Both the position numbers and the translations under genes were made by a program. From assembly GCA_027625915.1 (NCBI GenBank), contig JANTQA010000019.1, forward strand, positions 749,001-813,000: a stretch of DNA of 64,000 nt. The letters are read 5' to 3'. The notes beneath the pieces are model-generated. The model worked only from the letters and a program-made list of their open reading frames with translations. It ran no database searches and was not told the DNA's origin. Source of the stretch: Anaeramoeba flamelloides (taxonomy: Eukaryota; Metamonada; Anaeramoebidae). Shown in pieces: positions 36,029-49,800 of this stretch (position 1 is its first letter; each line of letters opens with the position of its first letter).

Positions 36029-36504
36029 TTATTTTCTATGTTTACCTTTGGTCCTTCCACGTATTGTTGAAGTGGTTACAATTTTTCGATTAAGTCTATT
36101 CTTTTTTGGTCGATCGTCAATTAATAAGGTATCCAAATTGAGTGATTCTGGCAGGATGTAATAACGGATGTTTGATCCTCGAATAGAGATCGTGTCTAAA
36201 TTAATTGGATTAAATCCTTTAATTCTCATTTTGACTTTTCGAAGGTGGGTGTTCATACTATTGTCTACCCCTTTTTTTGTTTTTTTGTTTTTTTGTTTTT
36301 TTGTTTTTTAATTTCAACAAGACAAGAAGATTTAAAAAAAATAAAAGTAAACATTAAAAAATAAAAAAAAAGAGATTAAGCAGTATTTCGTGAAGCAATT
36401 ATAATGTTTGTACCAGTAACTGTTCCGTCAATAATTGTTCCATTTTTCAGTTCGATTGTAACAATTTCATTTGTTAGTTTCATCAAAAAGCGTACCAATT
36501 TCAT
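36029..36504 (-). CDS. SNRPD1: Small nuclear ribonucleoprotein Sm D1
   Basis: Exon 1 is 36504-36414 ([19 protein letters not shown]); exon 2 is 36270-36029 (TAA). The 143-nt intron is GT-AG and the joined codon gives [17 protein letters not shown]; total 110 aa. The Sm fold is nearly identical to other SmD1 proteins: Sm1 contains [12 protein letters not shown], and Sm2 contains [20 protein letters not shown]. The protein is a core ring subunit on U1, U2, U4 and U5 snRNAs, acting in nuclear pre-mRNA splicing. The C-terminal tail is short and basic ([11 protein letters not shown]) and lacks the long GR dipeptide run typical of animal SmD1. Identity is secure. Confidence 0.97.
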
Positions 36505-38341
36505 TTTAATTCAAGATAAACAATAAATACAAAAAATGAAAATTTCAAAAATTTAAGATATACTTTGATTTTTTTTTATATCTCCCTCTACACTCCTAAT
36601 ATTCAAATTTCAGTTTTTATTATTTACTTAAGAATTTAACTTCTGGAAAGATTTTTCAATAAAATAGATTTTTTTTATATCGAAATATTTAAAAATCAAG
36701 CTAATATTGTTTCTGAAAAAAAGTGATAGACGTTTTTTCATTGAGAACATTACGGAAAATGAAAAGTAAAATCAATAAAAAGAAGAAACCAAACAACTTC
36801 AAAGAATAATCAATTATATTATTTTCAATCAACCCAACAAAACCAATATAAACCTACATTCTTATTGAAATTCTGGGTGTGGTTTTGGAGATCCCAAAAA
36901 TAGTCGATTTTTGAAGAAATTTTTAAATAATTTAACAATCAAAGAAAAATCACTTCAAAAGAATGTATTAAAAATTTGTTATTGTGCTGAATACTTTGTT
37001 TTGTCTTTATTTATTTATTCTTTTTTTAATTGATCTTAATTTTCATTTTCAGTAATGTTCCCAATTAAAAACCTTGTTTCACTTTTTTTCCACGAAAATA
37101 AATTCATTTTATTTCTCACATTATCAAAATTTATTACCCTTTTCATTGCCATTTCCCATCATTCTTATTCAATAACAAGTCTTTTTTACCTGAAATATTA
37201 TTATAAAGATTTTTTTTCTTTTCTGAGATTATTCTTTTGATTTACCAAAAAAATTGATTTATTCAACCCCTTAGAAAATAATAGCATTTTTTAAAGAAGG
37301 ATAGTTATAATAATTAAATTTTTAAAGTCATCTAAAAATTCTATATAGAAATTTTGTTTTTGTTCTAAGATCAAATTTAATTTTTCAAAATAAAATATTC
37401 TTGAAGATATTTTGAATACAGTAATTTCATCTCAAAAATTCAAAATCAATTTTTTTCTGAAAAAAAAAAGAAATAAAATTGTTAAAAGGTTTCTTGTGAA
37501 TAAGACCAAAACAATTAATAAAAAAAAATTTTTGTGCTTTTTTTTTTTTTTTCTATTTTTTAAAAACAAGAAAACAACTTTTTTAAAACCTTAAAAAATT
37601 AAATAAATTGCATAATAAATCACAATTTAATTGGTAAACTTATTTTAAAATTCATATCAAATATTCATTTGTTAAATCACCTATTTTTCAATTATTTTTC
37701 TTGATAAGATTTAAATTGAAAGATTAATTATTAAAAATAATTAACCAAATAACAAATTTTATATCCAAATCAATACTTTCCAACATAAAACTAAATTTTT
37801 TTTTCCCCTTTTCAAGAATTAACTTAATATTTAATAAAAATAATTGGTTACTTTTTTTCGTTTTATATTGGAAACATGCAAATTTTTGATTTCAAAAAAG
37901 AGACTCAAATTAATAAATTGTTTAAATAAGGTTAACTCATCCATTGCATAAGTAGAAATATAAATTACGAAAAAAATTTTTTTTCAAGATCTTGACAAGA
38001 TTTCATATTATTTTTAAAAAATACTACTCCCTTGAGAACAAAAATTGAAAGGAAAGTTGTAAAAAGAAGAAAAATTAATAGAAGTAACTAGATTTCAAAT
38101 CTTTGATCTAAAGTAGAATTCAAAGAAATTATTTATGATTGTTAACAGTTATTTGGGTGTTAGACTAAGAAAATAAAACAATCATAACATGTCTAAAAAT
38201 TAAAAAATTAATAAAGAGTCAATTAGTACAACTTTACTTCTTTTAATGTATTTTTTTTTTTTTTACAAAAATATTAAAATTTCGAATATCATTTGAGAAA
38301 TAAAACAAAAATTAAATTAATAAAACTATTTTTTCTACACC

Positions 38342-38394
<53 letters not shown>

Positions 38395-38629
38395 ATATAG
38401 AGTAAGACAAAATATATTTTTATTGAAAACAAAAAAATTAGATGTTCTAAATTATATTAGATTTGATCATACTTTTTATCAATTAGAATAAAATATTTAG
38501 AATATAATTAATAAGAATAAAAAATGAAACAAAGAGAAAAGCAAAAATAATAAAGTAATCAAAAAAAAAAAAAAAAAAAAAAATTTCAAAGAAAAATAAA
38601 AAAATCAAAACTAAAAAAATAAATTAAAT
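36505..38629. other. Spacer between SmD1 start and 3' end of the large minus-strand gene
   Basis: No gene was recognised. A block at about 36990-37150 is related to 48570-48720 (ATGTTCCCAATTAAAAA, CACTTTTTTTCC). Just before the large gene's stop are a (TA)n/(TATG)n microsatellite and long A runs. Confidence 0.45.
38343..38402. repeat. (TA)n/(TATG)n microsatellite
   Basis: About 20 TA units are followed by GTATGTATGTA. It lies 3' of the large minus-strand gene. A shorter (TA)n tract lies at about 43771-43802 inside that gene's intron. Confidence 0.9.
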
Positions 38630-41600
38630 TTATTTAAATTTAAATTTTTTAGTTTTTTTTGGATATTGGAGTGTTTTTGCAACAACTTTTTTTTTTTTTC
38701 TAATTGGCTTTTTTTTCCTTTTTTTAGAAAGCAAACTTTTAGAAGATTTGGAATTATCTGAATAATTAACCCAAATTTGTTGAAACCACTCAAAAACATC
38801 AAAATATTCTTGAGAATTTTTAAATTCGTTAAATAATTTGGAACAGTTTTTATTAACTTTGAAGGTGATAAACAGTCTGGCGAGTTTCACAAAAGAATTG
38901 CCCGAAAATGTAACAACTATACTTCTATGTATTCTGCAGAATCTGGTGTATTGTAATGTAACTGTGAACCAATTACACAAAAGTTTCGTGTCCTTTTGGT
39001 ACGATAATAGAGGATTTGCTTCATAGTATCTTATATAAAAGGCGCCCGCATTTCTTAATACTCTTTTTTCTTCGATTTCTGCCATTCTAAATAATTTTTC
39101 AAAATAATATAGTTGGTTCACAAGGCCATATCCAGATCCAACTGTTAAAATGTCCACGAAATTTTTTAACAGATCATTGTCTATTAAATATGTCATGGTT
39201 TCCGAATGATATAGAATCACCTGGTAAAATAGCTTCCAAGCTGCCTTATTAAATTTGTAGTCTTCCACTTCATTGCAAAAGTCTTTTAAATTTTGAAAAA
39301 AGGAGCTACTGGAGTAAATTGTTAAATACACGGACCTTTCTTTCATTAATAAAGACAAAGTCTTTAATAAATTTTTTCTAATTTTCATTGCATATTTCGG
39401 TGCGTTTTGTAATAGATTAATTATTTGTAATATTTTATTCTCTTTAAATACAATTTTTTTATGAACATTTTCATCATTATCAAGAAACATGCTATTAATG
39501 TTCAAATCATATATAGAAGAACTTTTGGAGAGCATATTCTGTACTGATTGAAAGTTACCGACAGAGCCACTTTTTTGCATTCTCTTCAAATTGGACGATT
39601 GGAATTGAATCTTTTTTTTAGAGCTGCTGCGTGGAGATTTCGGTAACTTTTTCGGTGTTATTATGTTTTCTGGTCGATGAGTACCAACGACTAATTGTAA
39701 TTTTATTAGGCACTGTACCATTTCTTTTAAAAATTTTACCAAAATATTGATTGTTGGTAAATGTTTATGTAAATTAATTTTTAATTTTGTAATAATTTCA
39801 TTATAAAATGTTTCAGACAATAAAATTGAATGGTTTAAAATTAAAGTGTTATTGTTTCTTGTAAAAGTCCGATACATTGAAATAAAATAATTAGTTAATA
39901 TCTTTAGGGAAAATGGTGGGCTCGATAAAATGTTTTTATAAGTAATTAAATTATTTTGAAATCCATCTTGTAAATTATCATTTTCTTCGTATTGATCATA
40001 AATTTCTTCTCTTCTTTTTAAATATTGCTCAATTTGCTTCGTAATTGTTTCATTCAAATTGGAAAATGTTTTTTGATTATTCCTCTTATTTTCTAAGATA
40101 TTGAGTTGGTTCATAGACGGGTGCGAGAATAAATAATTAATTATAATTTTACGATCGTTGGTATAATTTGATCCAAATTCTGAAATTAAATTGGGGCTTT
40201 TTAATTTCTCTAGTATAATTTTTGATGATATTTGTGTATGATTAAATTTTGATCGACAGATTTGATCAATTAAATAATAAAATCCTTTTTGTTTTTTATT
40301 GTCTTTTTTTTCTGTTTCCTGGATTGCTGTTTTTTCATCTTTGTTTTTATTATTTTTTTCTTTTTTTTTATTCTTATTGAGATCATTTGTAGTGTTACCT
40401 TTATTAAACATTCTTGAATTGAATTGTTTCTTTTCTTCTTTTTTTGGAAATTTAACCAATAGCTCTTGATCATTTGTTAAAAGTTGATGAATTATAAATA
40501 AAAAATGAACAGAAATTGTTGAACTTCGATCACTAATTCCGGTTAATAAATATTCTTCAATTATTTCTGGCTTTTGTAGAAAGATACTTCCAATCTCATC
40601 TGATTTAAATGCAATGTTACTATCAATTAAATCTAATAATTTTCGTACATTTTTTGATTTTAAATTGCGAAATCGCTTACTAATAATGTTCAAATAATAG
40701 TTGATTAACAAATCAATAAATAAATTTTGAATAATATCTGGTTTTTCAAATTTCTATTTTTAAATAAATATATTAAAGTTTTTAAAAAAAAAAATTATTG
40801 AATGTTTTTCAAGAATAAAACAGAAAATATAACTAAACTCCAATTCAAAATTTTTTACACACCAAAATTCAATTTTTGAAAAAAAAAAATCTTATTTAAT
40901 CAATTCTAAAACAAATACCAAATTAGAACTTCATTCACTATATTGAAATGTTAACAATTTTTGATTAATTACAATACTAAGAAAACTAAAAATAAATAAT
41001 TATCAATACTAATAAATTATCGGTGTGTTAAAAATTTAGGAGATGGGCATAACAAAAAAATGCATTGGTAAATTTATATAATTCTATCAGGAATATAAAT
41101 CGATCAAATGGTTTGATACCAAACAACTAATTTTATTTGGAGTTCTTCTATTTTGAAAGATCTCAACTTTAACCTAATAACAATTGTTGAAAAAAATATT
41201 TCGATCAAATGAAACAGGTTAGGTAATTCAAAGAATAAGAAAGGAAAACAAAAAAAACTTAAAAGATGAAAAAATGATTTTCCTATTTTTACAAAAAATC
41301 AAAATTATTTCCAATTTGAATGAAATTGTATTATTGTGATTGCTTTAACTGTTTTAACTGTGTAGAGAATTTTGAATTTTAGTTTAATTCTTTTTTATAA
41401 AAAAAAATGAATTGTTAAATATTTGGATATAGTTTGTCAGAAAAACTTTTTTTATTATCAAGAACCCTAATAAAAAAATAGTAATGCTTTTAAAGTTAAT
41501 GCATGTTTTGTGTGATAATTATTAATAATATATTATTTTTAATGTTTTAAACCTAAAAAATGTTTTATAAGTTACTTTAAAACTTCATTCATGTATTCTT

Positions 41601-43769
41601 CGTTCGAACTTTAACAAAAATAAAATAATAATATTTGTAATTTGTTGTGCCCTTTTATTTTAAAATAAGAAATCTCGTTTTGTCAATTGTAGGGGGTATA
41701 AAATTAATAAAAACCTTTGATTTTCTATTTTGAAAACACCAAAAAAAATACAAAGTAGATTTTCGGTTTAAAACTCTTGAAAATTGTAAACTCTTTAAAA
41801 ACAGAGAAAAAAAATCAGTTTTTTATTCAAACATAACCTGAACAGAGATATTTTTGATATTGCAAGTTTTCTGTGTTTTAATATGAAAAAAAAAAAATTT
41901 CTTTCAATTATGTTATATTAAATTAAAGTTATACATTTAGAGTGGCGAACTGAATGAAAGCAAACTTACTTCAAATTCTATTTAAAGTTATTCCTATAAA
42001 AGTAAAATTAGAAAAGCGAAAGAAGAGTTTCATTTTAGCCAAAAAATAAAAGAGTTCATTTTCTATTCTGTTTGAAAACAACAAAATATATTTCCTCAAT
42101 GAAACTAAACCTATATTTCTTAGAAATTGAAAAAAGTAGATTAAAATTTACCAAAATAGATTTATTTATTTTTGTTACTTTGTCTTATTAGAGGAAAAAT
42201 CTTTAACATATTGAATTTTTTGTGAAAATTTTAAGGGTGTCTGTGGTATTCTATTTTTTCAAATTCATTAATTTTTACTTTCAAATTGTTTATTGAATTT
42301 CATTGAATCCTTTTTAGGAAAGTTATAAGATCCAGTGATTTAAATCACAACTCGAAATATAAAAATAGAAAAATATTAACATGCAATTATCAAATTTTAA
42401 AGTTTTTTCAAATTAATTCCCTGTAAACTCTATTTATATTAAGGTTTTAATCGTTAACTCTTGGGATTTTTTCAGTAAAAAATTTTTGATATTGTTTTCA
42501 TTGTTTCATTTCGGATTTTTTTTTTCTTTTTCTTTTATTTTTTTTTTTTCTTTTTTTTTACATTTCTTTTTTTTTACATTTCTTTTTTTTTACATTTCTT
42601 TTTTTTTTTCTTTTTTAAAAAAGATGATGTGGAAAAAAAAAAGAGATCTTCGAAAAGACAAATAATCACTAAAGAAAATTGAGACTATGTAATGTTTTTG
42701 AAAATGAATTTAATTATTCATCAAAAAATCTTCTTGTTAATTTTTTTTTCAGTGAAATTTCAGTAATAAAAAATAGGTAATGCTCATTTCAAAAATTGTG
42801 ATTCACTTTTTTTTATTTTTTGATTTTATTTTTTGATAATTTTTAAAATATCAGGTTTTGAATTATTTAGAATTAATTAAAAGTGAATTATAAATAAGAT
42901 TTTCTTATTAGTTGTTTTTGAATACTAAAAGGATATATATTTTTTGTTGATTTATTATTTCAGGTGAGTCATAATTTTTTGAAATATATTTACTGTATTT
43001 CAGATTTATTAAGATTATTTTTTAAAAATTTCAATTTGTTTTGTTCCTTATTATACTTTTTGTGATTGTACTTTTTTAAACTAAAAAAAAAGTCGGATTC
43101 TATATTTGCATTTTTGTTTTATTGATAATTTTTTTTAGATTAAATCAATCATTTCAAATAATCAAAAGTGCAAAAATTGTTTTTTAAGAATTAAAAATTT
43201 TTTTACCAAGCATAAATTCAAGTTAAAAAAAATAAAAAAGAAAAAGAAAAAGAAAAAGAAAAAGGACAAAAGAATATTACAATTGGGATTAATCTTTGAA
43301 ATTCTTCAATAACTGGAAATATTAGTGTTGGAATTATTTCATTGTAAGAAACGGAATAAGCAATATAATAAAGCATTTTAATTCTTTTATTCTTATAAAA
43401 ACGAGAAACAATTTTTTTACCAATTTTTGATTTTATAATTTGGGTGATTAAAAACGCAATTTTTGCATGAACCATAGGTTTGTTGGTTTGTTCGTAAAAT
43501 GCCAAAATTTTTTTAGAATTTTTTATATTGATTGCTGAAAGAATTTTTTTTTTAAATTCAATATTTTTTTTTTTAAAGAGAGATTTAAAATCATCATAGC
43601 CTTGATTTGTCATTAATATTTTTTTAATTTTATTTATACCAATTTTTTTTTTTGATATTATCTGTAAAACCTGTTTATGAAATTGCTTTAAACTCTATTG
43701 TGGTTATTTGTTTGTATTTTCATAATAATATATTTAATAAAAAAAAAAAAATAAAATAAAGAAATTGAG

Positions 43770-43805
<36 letters not shown>

Positions 43806-46800
43806 TAGAAAGTAAAGATATATTAATTATATTCTCTTAATAATAAATTAAAAGTAAAAAACTTTTGAGGATTTCACACATATTTTATAAATAATAACAT
43901 ATTATTTTTCAAAGTTTAAGAACTGATTAATTTGTTTTTTTTTTTTTTTTGTATTAAGGCATCAGGCCATTTTTCGGAAAAGGTAATAAATAATTTGTTT
44001 GAGGAATAAATGTGAAAAAAAAAAAAAAAAAGATTACCTTTGGAGGATATTTGTTAACTAAAAATTTTGAATAAAACTTTTGAAATCTATATCCATAATC
44101 AACATAATCAATTTCACGTTTATAATTTGAATATTTTTTAGAAAATGCAACGAATTTCCAAGAGATGGGTGATGATAATTCATAAGGTGGAATAGAATAA
44201 TGAAAAACATTTTTTTTTGATTTGTTTTTTGTTGGATATCTTTTATTATTGAGAATGTTTTTTAAATCATATCTAAATAAAGCATGATTAGAAAAATTAT
44301 TATTTTGTGGTTTTTTTTTCTTTTTCTATGAATTTATAAAGAGATAAAAAATATAAAATTTAAATATATATAAATAAACAAAATATAAGAATTAAAATCG
44401 AAAAAGAATTTAACAATTTTGAAGGTTTTTTGAATTTTTTTTTTTTGAGGGGGTAAAAAATATTCAAATTTTGTGGTTAACAATAATTTTTTTTAGCTGA
44501 TAAATAGTATTGTTGCCTTTAAATGTGAATAAAAGTATTGAAAAGGTATTTAAAAGAAACAAACCTGTAAACTTGCACGATATCTGCCAACAATTGGGGC
44601 GTTATTTGAATTAAATAATTTATTGTTCAATTTGAGAGTATTTGTAAAATTTTCAAAAATTTTTGAAATATTTTCTTTGCAGTTTGTGGATAATTCCGAC
44701 CAAGTGTCTTTTTGATTTGAATTAATTAATAGTTTGGTTGAACATATTTCTGATTGTTTGAATTCCATGCTAGAAGAAATTGGTAAATGTTTCGATAATT
44801 TTGATATCATCATATTTCTCCAAGTTGCAAAATCTCTTGAAAAATCAATAAACTCTTTTTTCTTTTTTTTAAGTTTTTTTTTATGAGGTTTCAATAAGGC
44901 TTGTTTTTCTAATTGTCTAGGATGCATTGGCATTGAGTTTATTTGTTTTGAAACGATTAATGCCCATCTTCTGCAAGCGCGCTCATATTCACTAAACGTT
45001 TTATAAAATTCGGGCTCGGGTTCTTTGGGTATTAATGAGGAATCCCATGGGGTTTTTTGATTTAAAATTGAATCCAAATCGATTGCTAAGTTTGTTAATT
45101 TATTCTTACTGTTGTATTTTTTTTTTTTTTTTGTTTGGTTGTTTATTTTTTTAGTGGGAATTATTAAAAATTGGATTTATTATTTATTAAAAATTGAATT
45201 TAAAATTAATATAAAATTGAATTTAAAATTAATTTAAAATTTTCACTTTCAATATTATTTTTTCTTTCATTTCCTTAAAAATATACTTGGTAATCATACC
45301 AAACACGTGTTAAAATTTTATTTTATTTAAAATTAAGTAAAAATATGTCTCAATGTTTTTTCATATTCTGTTTTTTAGTGGTATTTTGTTTGTTTGTTAG
45401 TTAGTTCCATTATTTTTATTTTTTTTATTATTGATTTTTGATAATATAAACAAAAATTCAAAATTTTTTACACAGTTAAAACGGTCCAAACAATCACAAT
45501 AATATAATTTCATTCAAATTGGAAATAATTTTGATTTTTGTAAAATATGAAAATAATTTTTTCATCTTTGAAGTTTTTTTTGTTTTCATGTCATTTTTTG
45601 AATTACGTTACTTGTTTCGTTTGATAAATAATTTTTTTCAAAGATTGATCTTAGATAAAAGTTGAGTTATTAAAAATAGAAGAACTCAAATAAAATTAGT
45701 TGATAGTATCTAAACTAATTGAACGATCAATAATTCGTGATAGAAATCAAACAAAATTACTAATGTATTTTTTTGTTTTGCCCATCTCCAAAATTTTTAA
45801 AATACTCATGATTTATTTGTATTGATAATTATTTATTTATTGTTTTGTGAGTATTGTAATTTATAAACAAGTGTTAACATTTTAATTATTGAAATGATTT
45901 TAATTTTTTATTTCTTCTAGAATTGATTAAATAAGATTTTTTTTTCAAAAATTGAATTTTGGTGTGTTAAAAATTTTGAATTGGGGTTTAGATAATCCAT
46001 AACAAAACACTTTAAAAAAAATAACTCTATTTAGAATTTAACTATATCCTTTCATTTTTAATAATTAAAAGTTGATAAAATAATAAATACAGCATTTTTA
46101 AAAATGTGAGGACTTTTTTGAAACTTTTATCAAGTTTATATTTTAAAAAAACAAAAAGTTTTTCGGAATTCAAACTTTTTGATAGTTTTCTGTATTTTAA
46201 AAAAGTGAAAACTTGTATAGAATTTAAACTTTTTTACTCAGTTTTCTGTTTTGATAAAGCGAGAACCAGACTTTAACTATTGTGTAGAGGTTGGAGTGTG
46301 AAGGAAAGCACTTTTTTAAAAAAATTTTTTTCACTTTATTAAAACATAAAGCTTTCAAAAAAGTTTTAATTCTGTCAAAATGATTAAAAATAAAGTCTTC
46401 ACTTTTTTAAAATGGCTGTAATTAAAAATAATTGAAATTTTGAGAGGAATTGAATACTTTAATTAATAGCAAATGTATTATTGAATAGAATAAATAAATA
46501 ATATTAAATTAAATAAGTCATTAGTGTATGAAGTTGTTTTCAATCGATTTAACTTTTTCGAAAAAGAAAAAAAAAAAAAAAAATCCAATAAATAAGCACA
46601 TTTTTTAAGTTATTATCTGAAATGAATGGAAAAAATTAAACGAAATTAAAAAATAATTTTTGGTAATTTAAAAGAATGTTGAAATTTAAAATATGAATAA
46701 TAAAATTACTTTGATTTTGGATTTTGTTTTTCAAATATTTGTAATAATTCAAGTTGATCATTGTTACTTAATATCATTTTTGGATCTTCAAGAAAACTTT

Positions 46801-49800
46801 CCAATTCTTCATCATTTATATCAATATCTTCGGTAAGATTCTGGTTATCTTGAGTTGTTAGTTGTTCCACTGATTGATCTAGTTCGTTTTCATTTGATTC
46901 ATCAATTTCTGTTTCAGTAATTGTTTCTGTTATTGTTTTTTGTTGCTTTAAAATAATATATATTAGAAGAAAAATTATCATAATAATTTGGAATTTTTGT
47001 TATTAATAATAGATGTGTTGGTTCGAGTTATTTTGCATTTTTTGTTTAATTTTTAATAAGAATTTCGAAATTTCAATTTATAATTTTTTTCTTTCAAAAG
47101 TTATTAAATATGCCTGTTTCAAAAGTATGAGGTTTTCAGAAATATTAATAACTTTAGAATTATAAACGGTTGGTTTTTCATCGATAATAAATAGATAATA
47201 ATAATTAAAGATCATGAAATATGCTTTTTTTTTTTTTTTAAACTATATTTTAAATTTTAATTTTAATATTTAAGCATTATTATACGGAAAAAATGAAAAT
47301 TAGGTAGTTTGATTTTGAAAGGATTTGGATTCTTTTTTGTTAATTTTTTTTTTTGGGGTTGGGGATCACAATTGTAAATTTGATGCCTGTATTTTTAGAG
47401 TTTTTTTTGATATCCTTTGTTCGGTTAATACAATTAAATTTAATTTTTTTTTTTTTTTTATTAATGAAGGGAAAGATCAATGATCCTCTTACAGCCGTTA
47501 GGTTTTTTTTATTTCTCAAAAATTAAAAAAAAGTGCCGTTTGGTTTTCCAGAATTTAAAAGAATTGAGTTAAATCAAAGATTTTTCAGTATTCTTTTGGC
47601 TTAAAAAAAATAATAGACTCTTAACGGCACTTAACAGTACTATACAGCACTCGTCCTGATTATTAAAGTTAATTTAGTAATTTATATAATAAGAAAAAAC
47701 AAAAAAAATTATTCTTTGGAGTTAAGGTTCTAGTCATTTATCATGTATTTGCTCCATATCCAAGCAGTGGCTTGAAACCGAAAAAGGGTATTGTGAATTT
47801 TGCCCTTCTTTTGATTGACAAAATTCAAATAACAAAAAAAAAAAAAAATTCAAAGGGGCTCTTTGGCAAAAAATCAATTAAAAAACAAAAAGTTAAAAAG
47901 AATTACAATTTCAAAATCAAATTCAAAAAAAAAAATTACTCGTTTCTTATTTTATATTTCCAAAGGGTTAAATTTCTTCAATTTGAAACAAATTGTTTTC
48001 TTTAAGAACACAATCAATTTAAATCCATTTAACCTAATTTGTTGTTTTGTAATCCTCTAAATTTGACATGGTAAGGATTTTGTAGCATTCTTTAGATAAA
48101 AATAGTTCATTTGAGGAATTGAAAAAATGAAAAAAAAAAAATCATCGAGATATCAAAATGTTCCAAAGAGTGACACTCCTAAACTAATACAGTTGTTTTC
48201 AAATTTATATATTCTAATCATTCTAATTGGAAATCGAGTGTTGATCTTGGGTGATTTTTTCTAAAAATGACCGAATTTTTGGTTGTTGATTTTTGGGAGA
48301 TTGATCGTAAATCTAGTGTTGGTTATTTTTTAATTGGGCTTAGGTTCACATAGATTTTCGAAAAAATTTTTTTTTAATTTCAAAAAATTATTTTTCTCAG
48401 TAACGACTCAACACATATCAGTTTTTTAATTTTTTTTGCAACCTTTAAATATTTTTGGAGATCACCAAATAACCTCATCTAATTTAGTTTAAAAAGAGAT
48501 CTAAATCGTATTTGTTCATTCGATTGATAATAATATAATAAAATATTGTTTGACTCTTAAATTTATTTCTTCTTTTAGTTGATTTGACTTTTTGTTTTCA
48601 GTTTCTTTTAATGTTTCCAATTAAAAATCGTTGTTCACTTTTTTTCCCGTTCTACTTTTTTCCCAAATTCTCACATTTAATATTCAAATAATACATAGAT
48701 ACAAAAAATGATGTTTTAATTTTATTAGTTTTTTTGATAAATTTGTGTTTTTTTCATTAATGGTGATACTTTTTCAGTGGGCGCACATGGGGTGGCGGGG
48801 GTTGTTAATGTACTTGGGGTGTTTATGGGCCTTCTCTTGTATTGAAAAAAGAAAGGAAGATGGTTTAACAAAGAAACAGAAATTGAGGAATCGAAAATAA
48901 TTTTTCCAAAATCAAAAAAACAAACAAACACAAATATTCCCAATGATTTATTAAATGGAATTTGAAGACCTTTAAAACATTAAATATATTCACAAGTTTC
49001 CTCTCGTTTGTGTGCCCACTTGAAAAGTATCGCCATTAATGAAAAAAACACAAATTTATCAAAAAAACTAATACTGGTATTTGAATTATAAATGGGAAAT
49101 ATTTTCACTTCGATTTCAATTTCCTTTTTTATAGGAAGCCACAAATTGCAATCTTACTTCTTTGAGAAGTCGATTTCTATGTAAGAAAAATATGTAAAAG
49201 GAAGTGAAAATTTTTTCCCATTTATAATTCAAATATCAGTAAGAAAATTATAACATCATTTTTTGTGCTTATAACAGTATTCACCAAAAAAAAGGCAAAC
49301 TTTACATTGTTGCAGAATTCAAGTCGAACCCAGAGTTTAATTGTTCTTTTCAAAGAGGAAATTTATCATTAAAAAATTTTCAAGATCCCAAATATTTATT
49401 TCTGAAATTGATCACCAAAAACACAACAACCTTTTTGTGATAAATTTAAAGTAGTGAGGTAAATAAAAATCTCGATTTCCAAGACTTTCATTCAAAAAAG
49501 GCTGTGTAAAAAGAATAAAAAAAAAAAAAAAAAAAGAAAAAGTATTTCAAACCAAATTTGTATCTGTTAATTGATAAATATTTGAACCAATTGGTTCAGG
49601 AAGCTGAAGTGAGCCAATTTTATTCAAGGTTTCATTTTCCCAATCAAGTGTTGCCTGTTCATAATCTTCAAATGACTCAAAATCCTGTGGAACGGGGAAA
49701 GGTTTTGTTTCAATTTGATCTTGATAGCCATACTCATTAACCCTTTCCAATTTTACATCTCTTTTTTCTTCTTCTGGGTTGAATACGTACGGGTCAACTG

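Noticed and set aside
47772-48060. Lys-rich plus-strand open stretches
   Set aside because: Lie antisense within an intron of the large gene and are low-complexity.
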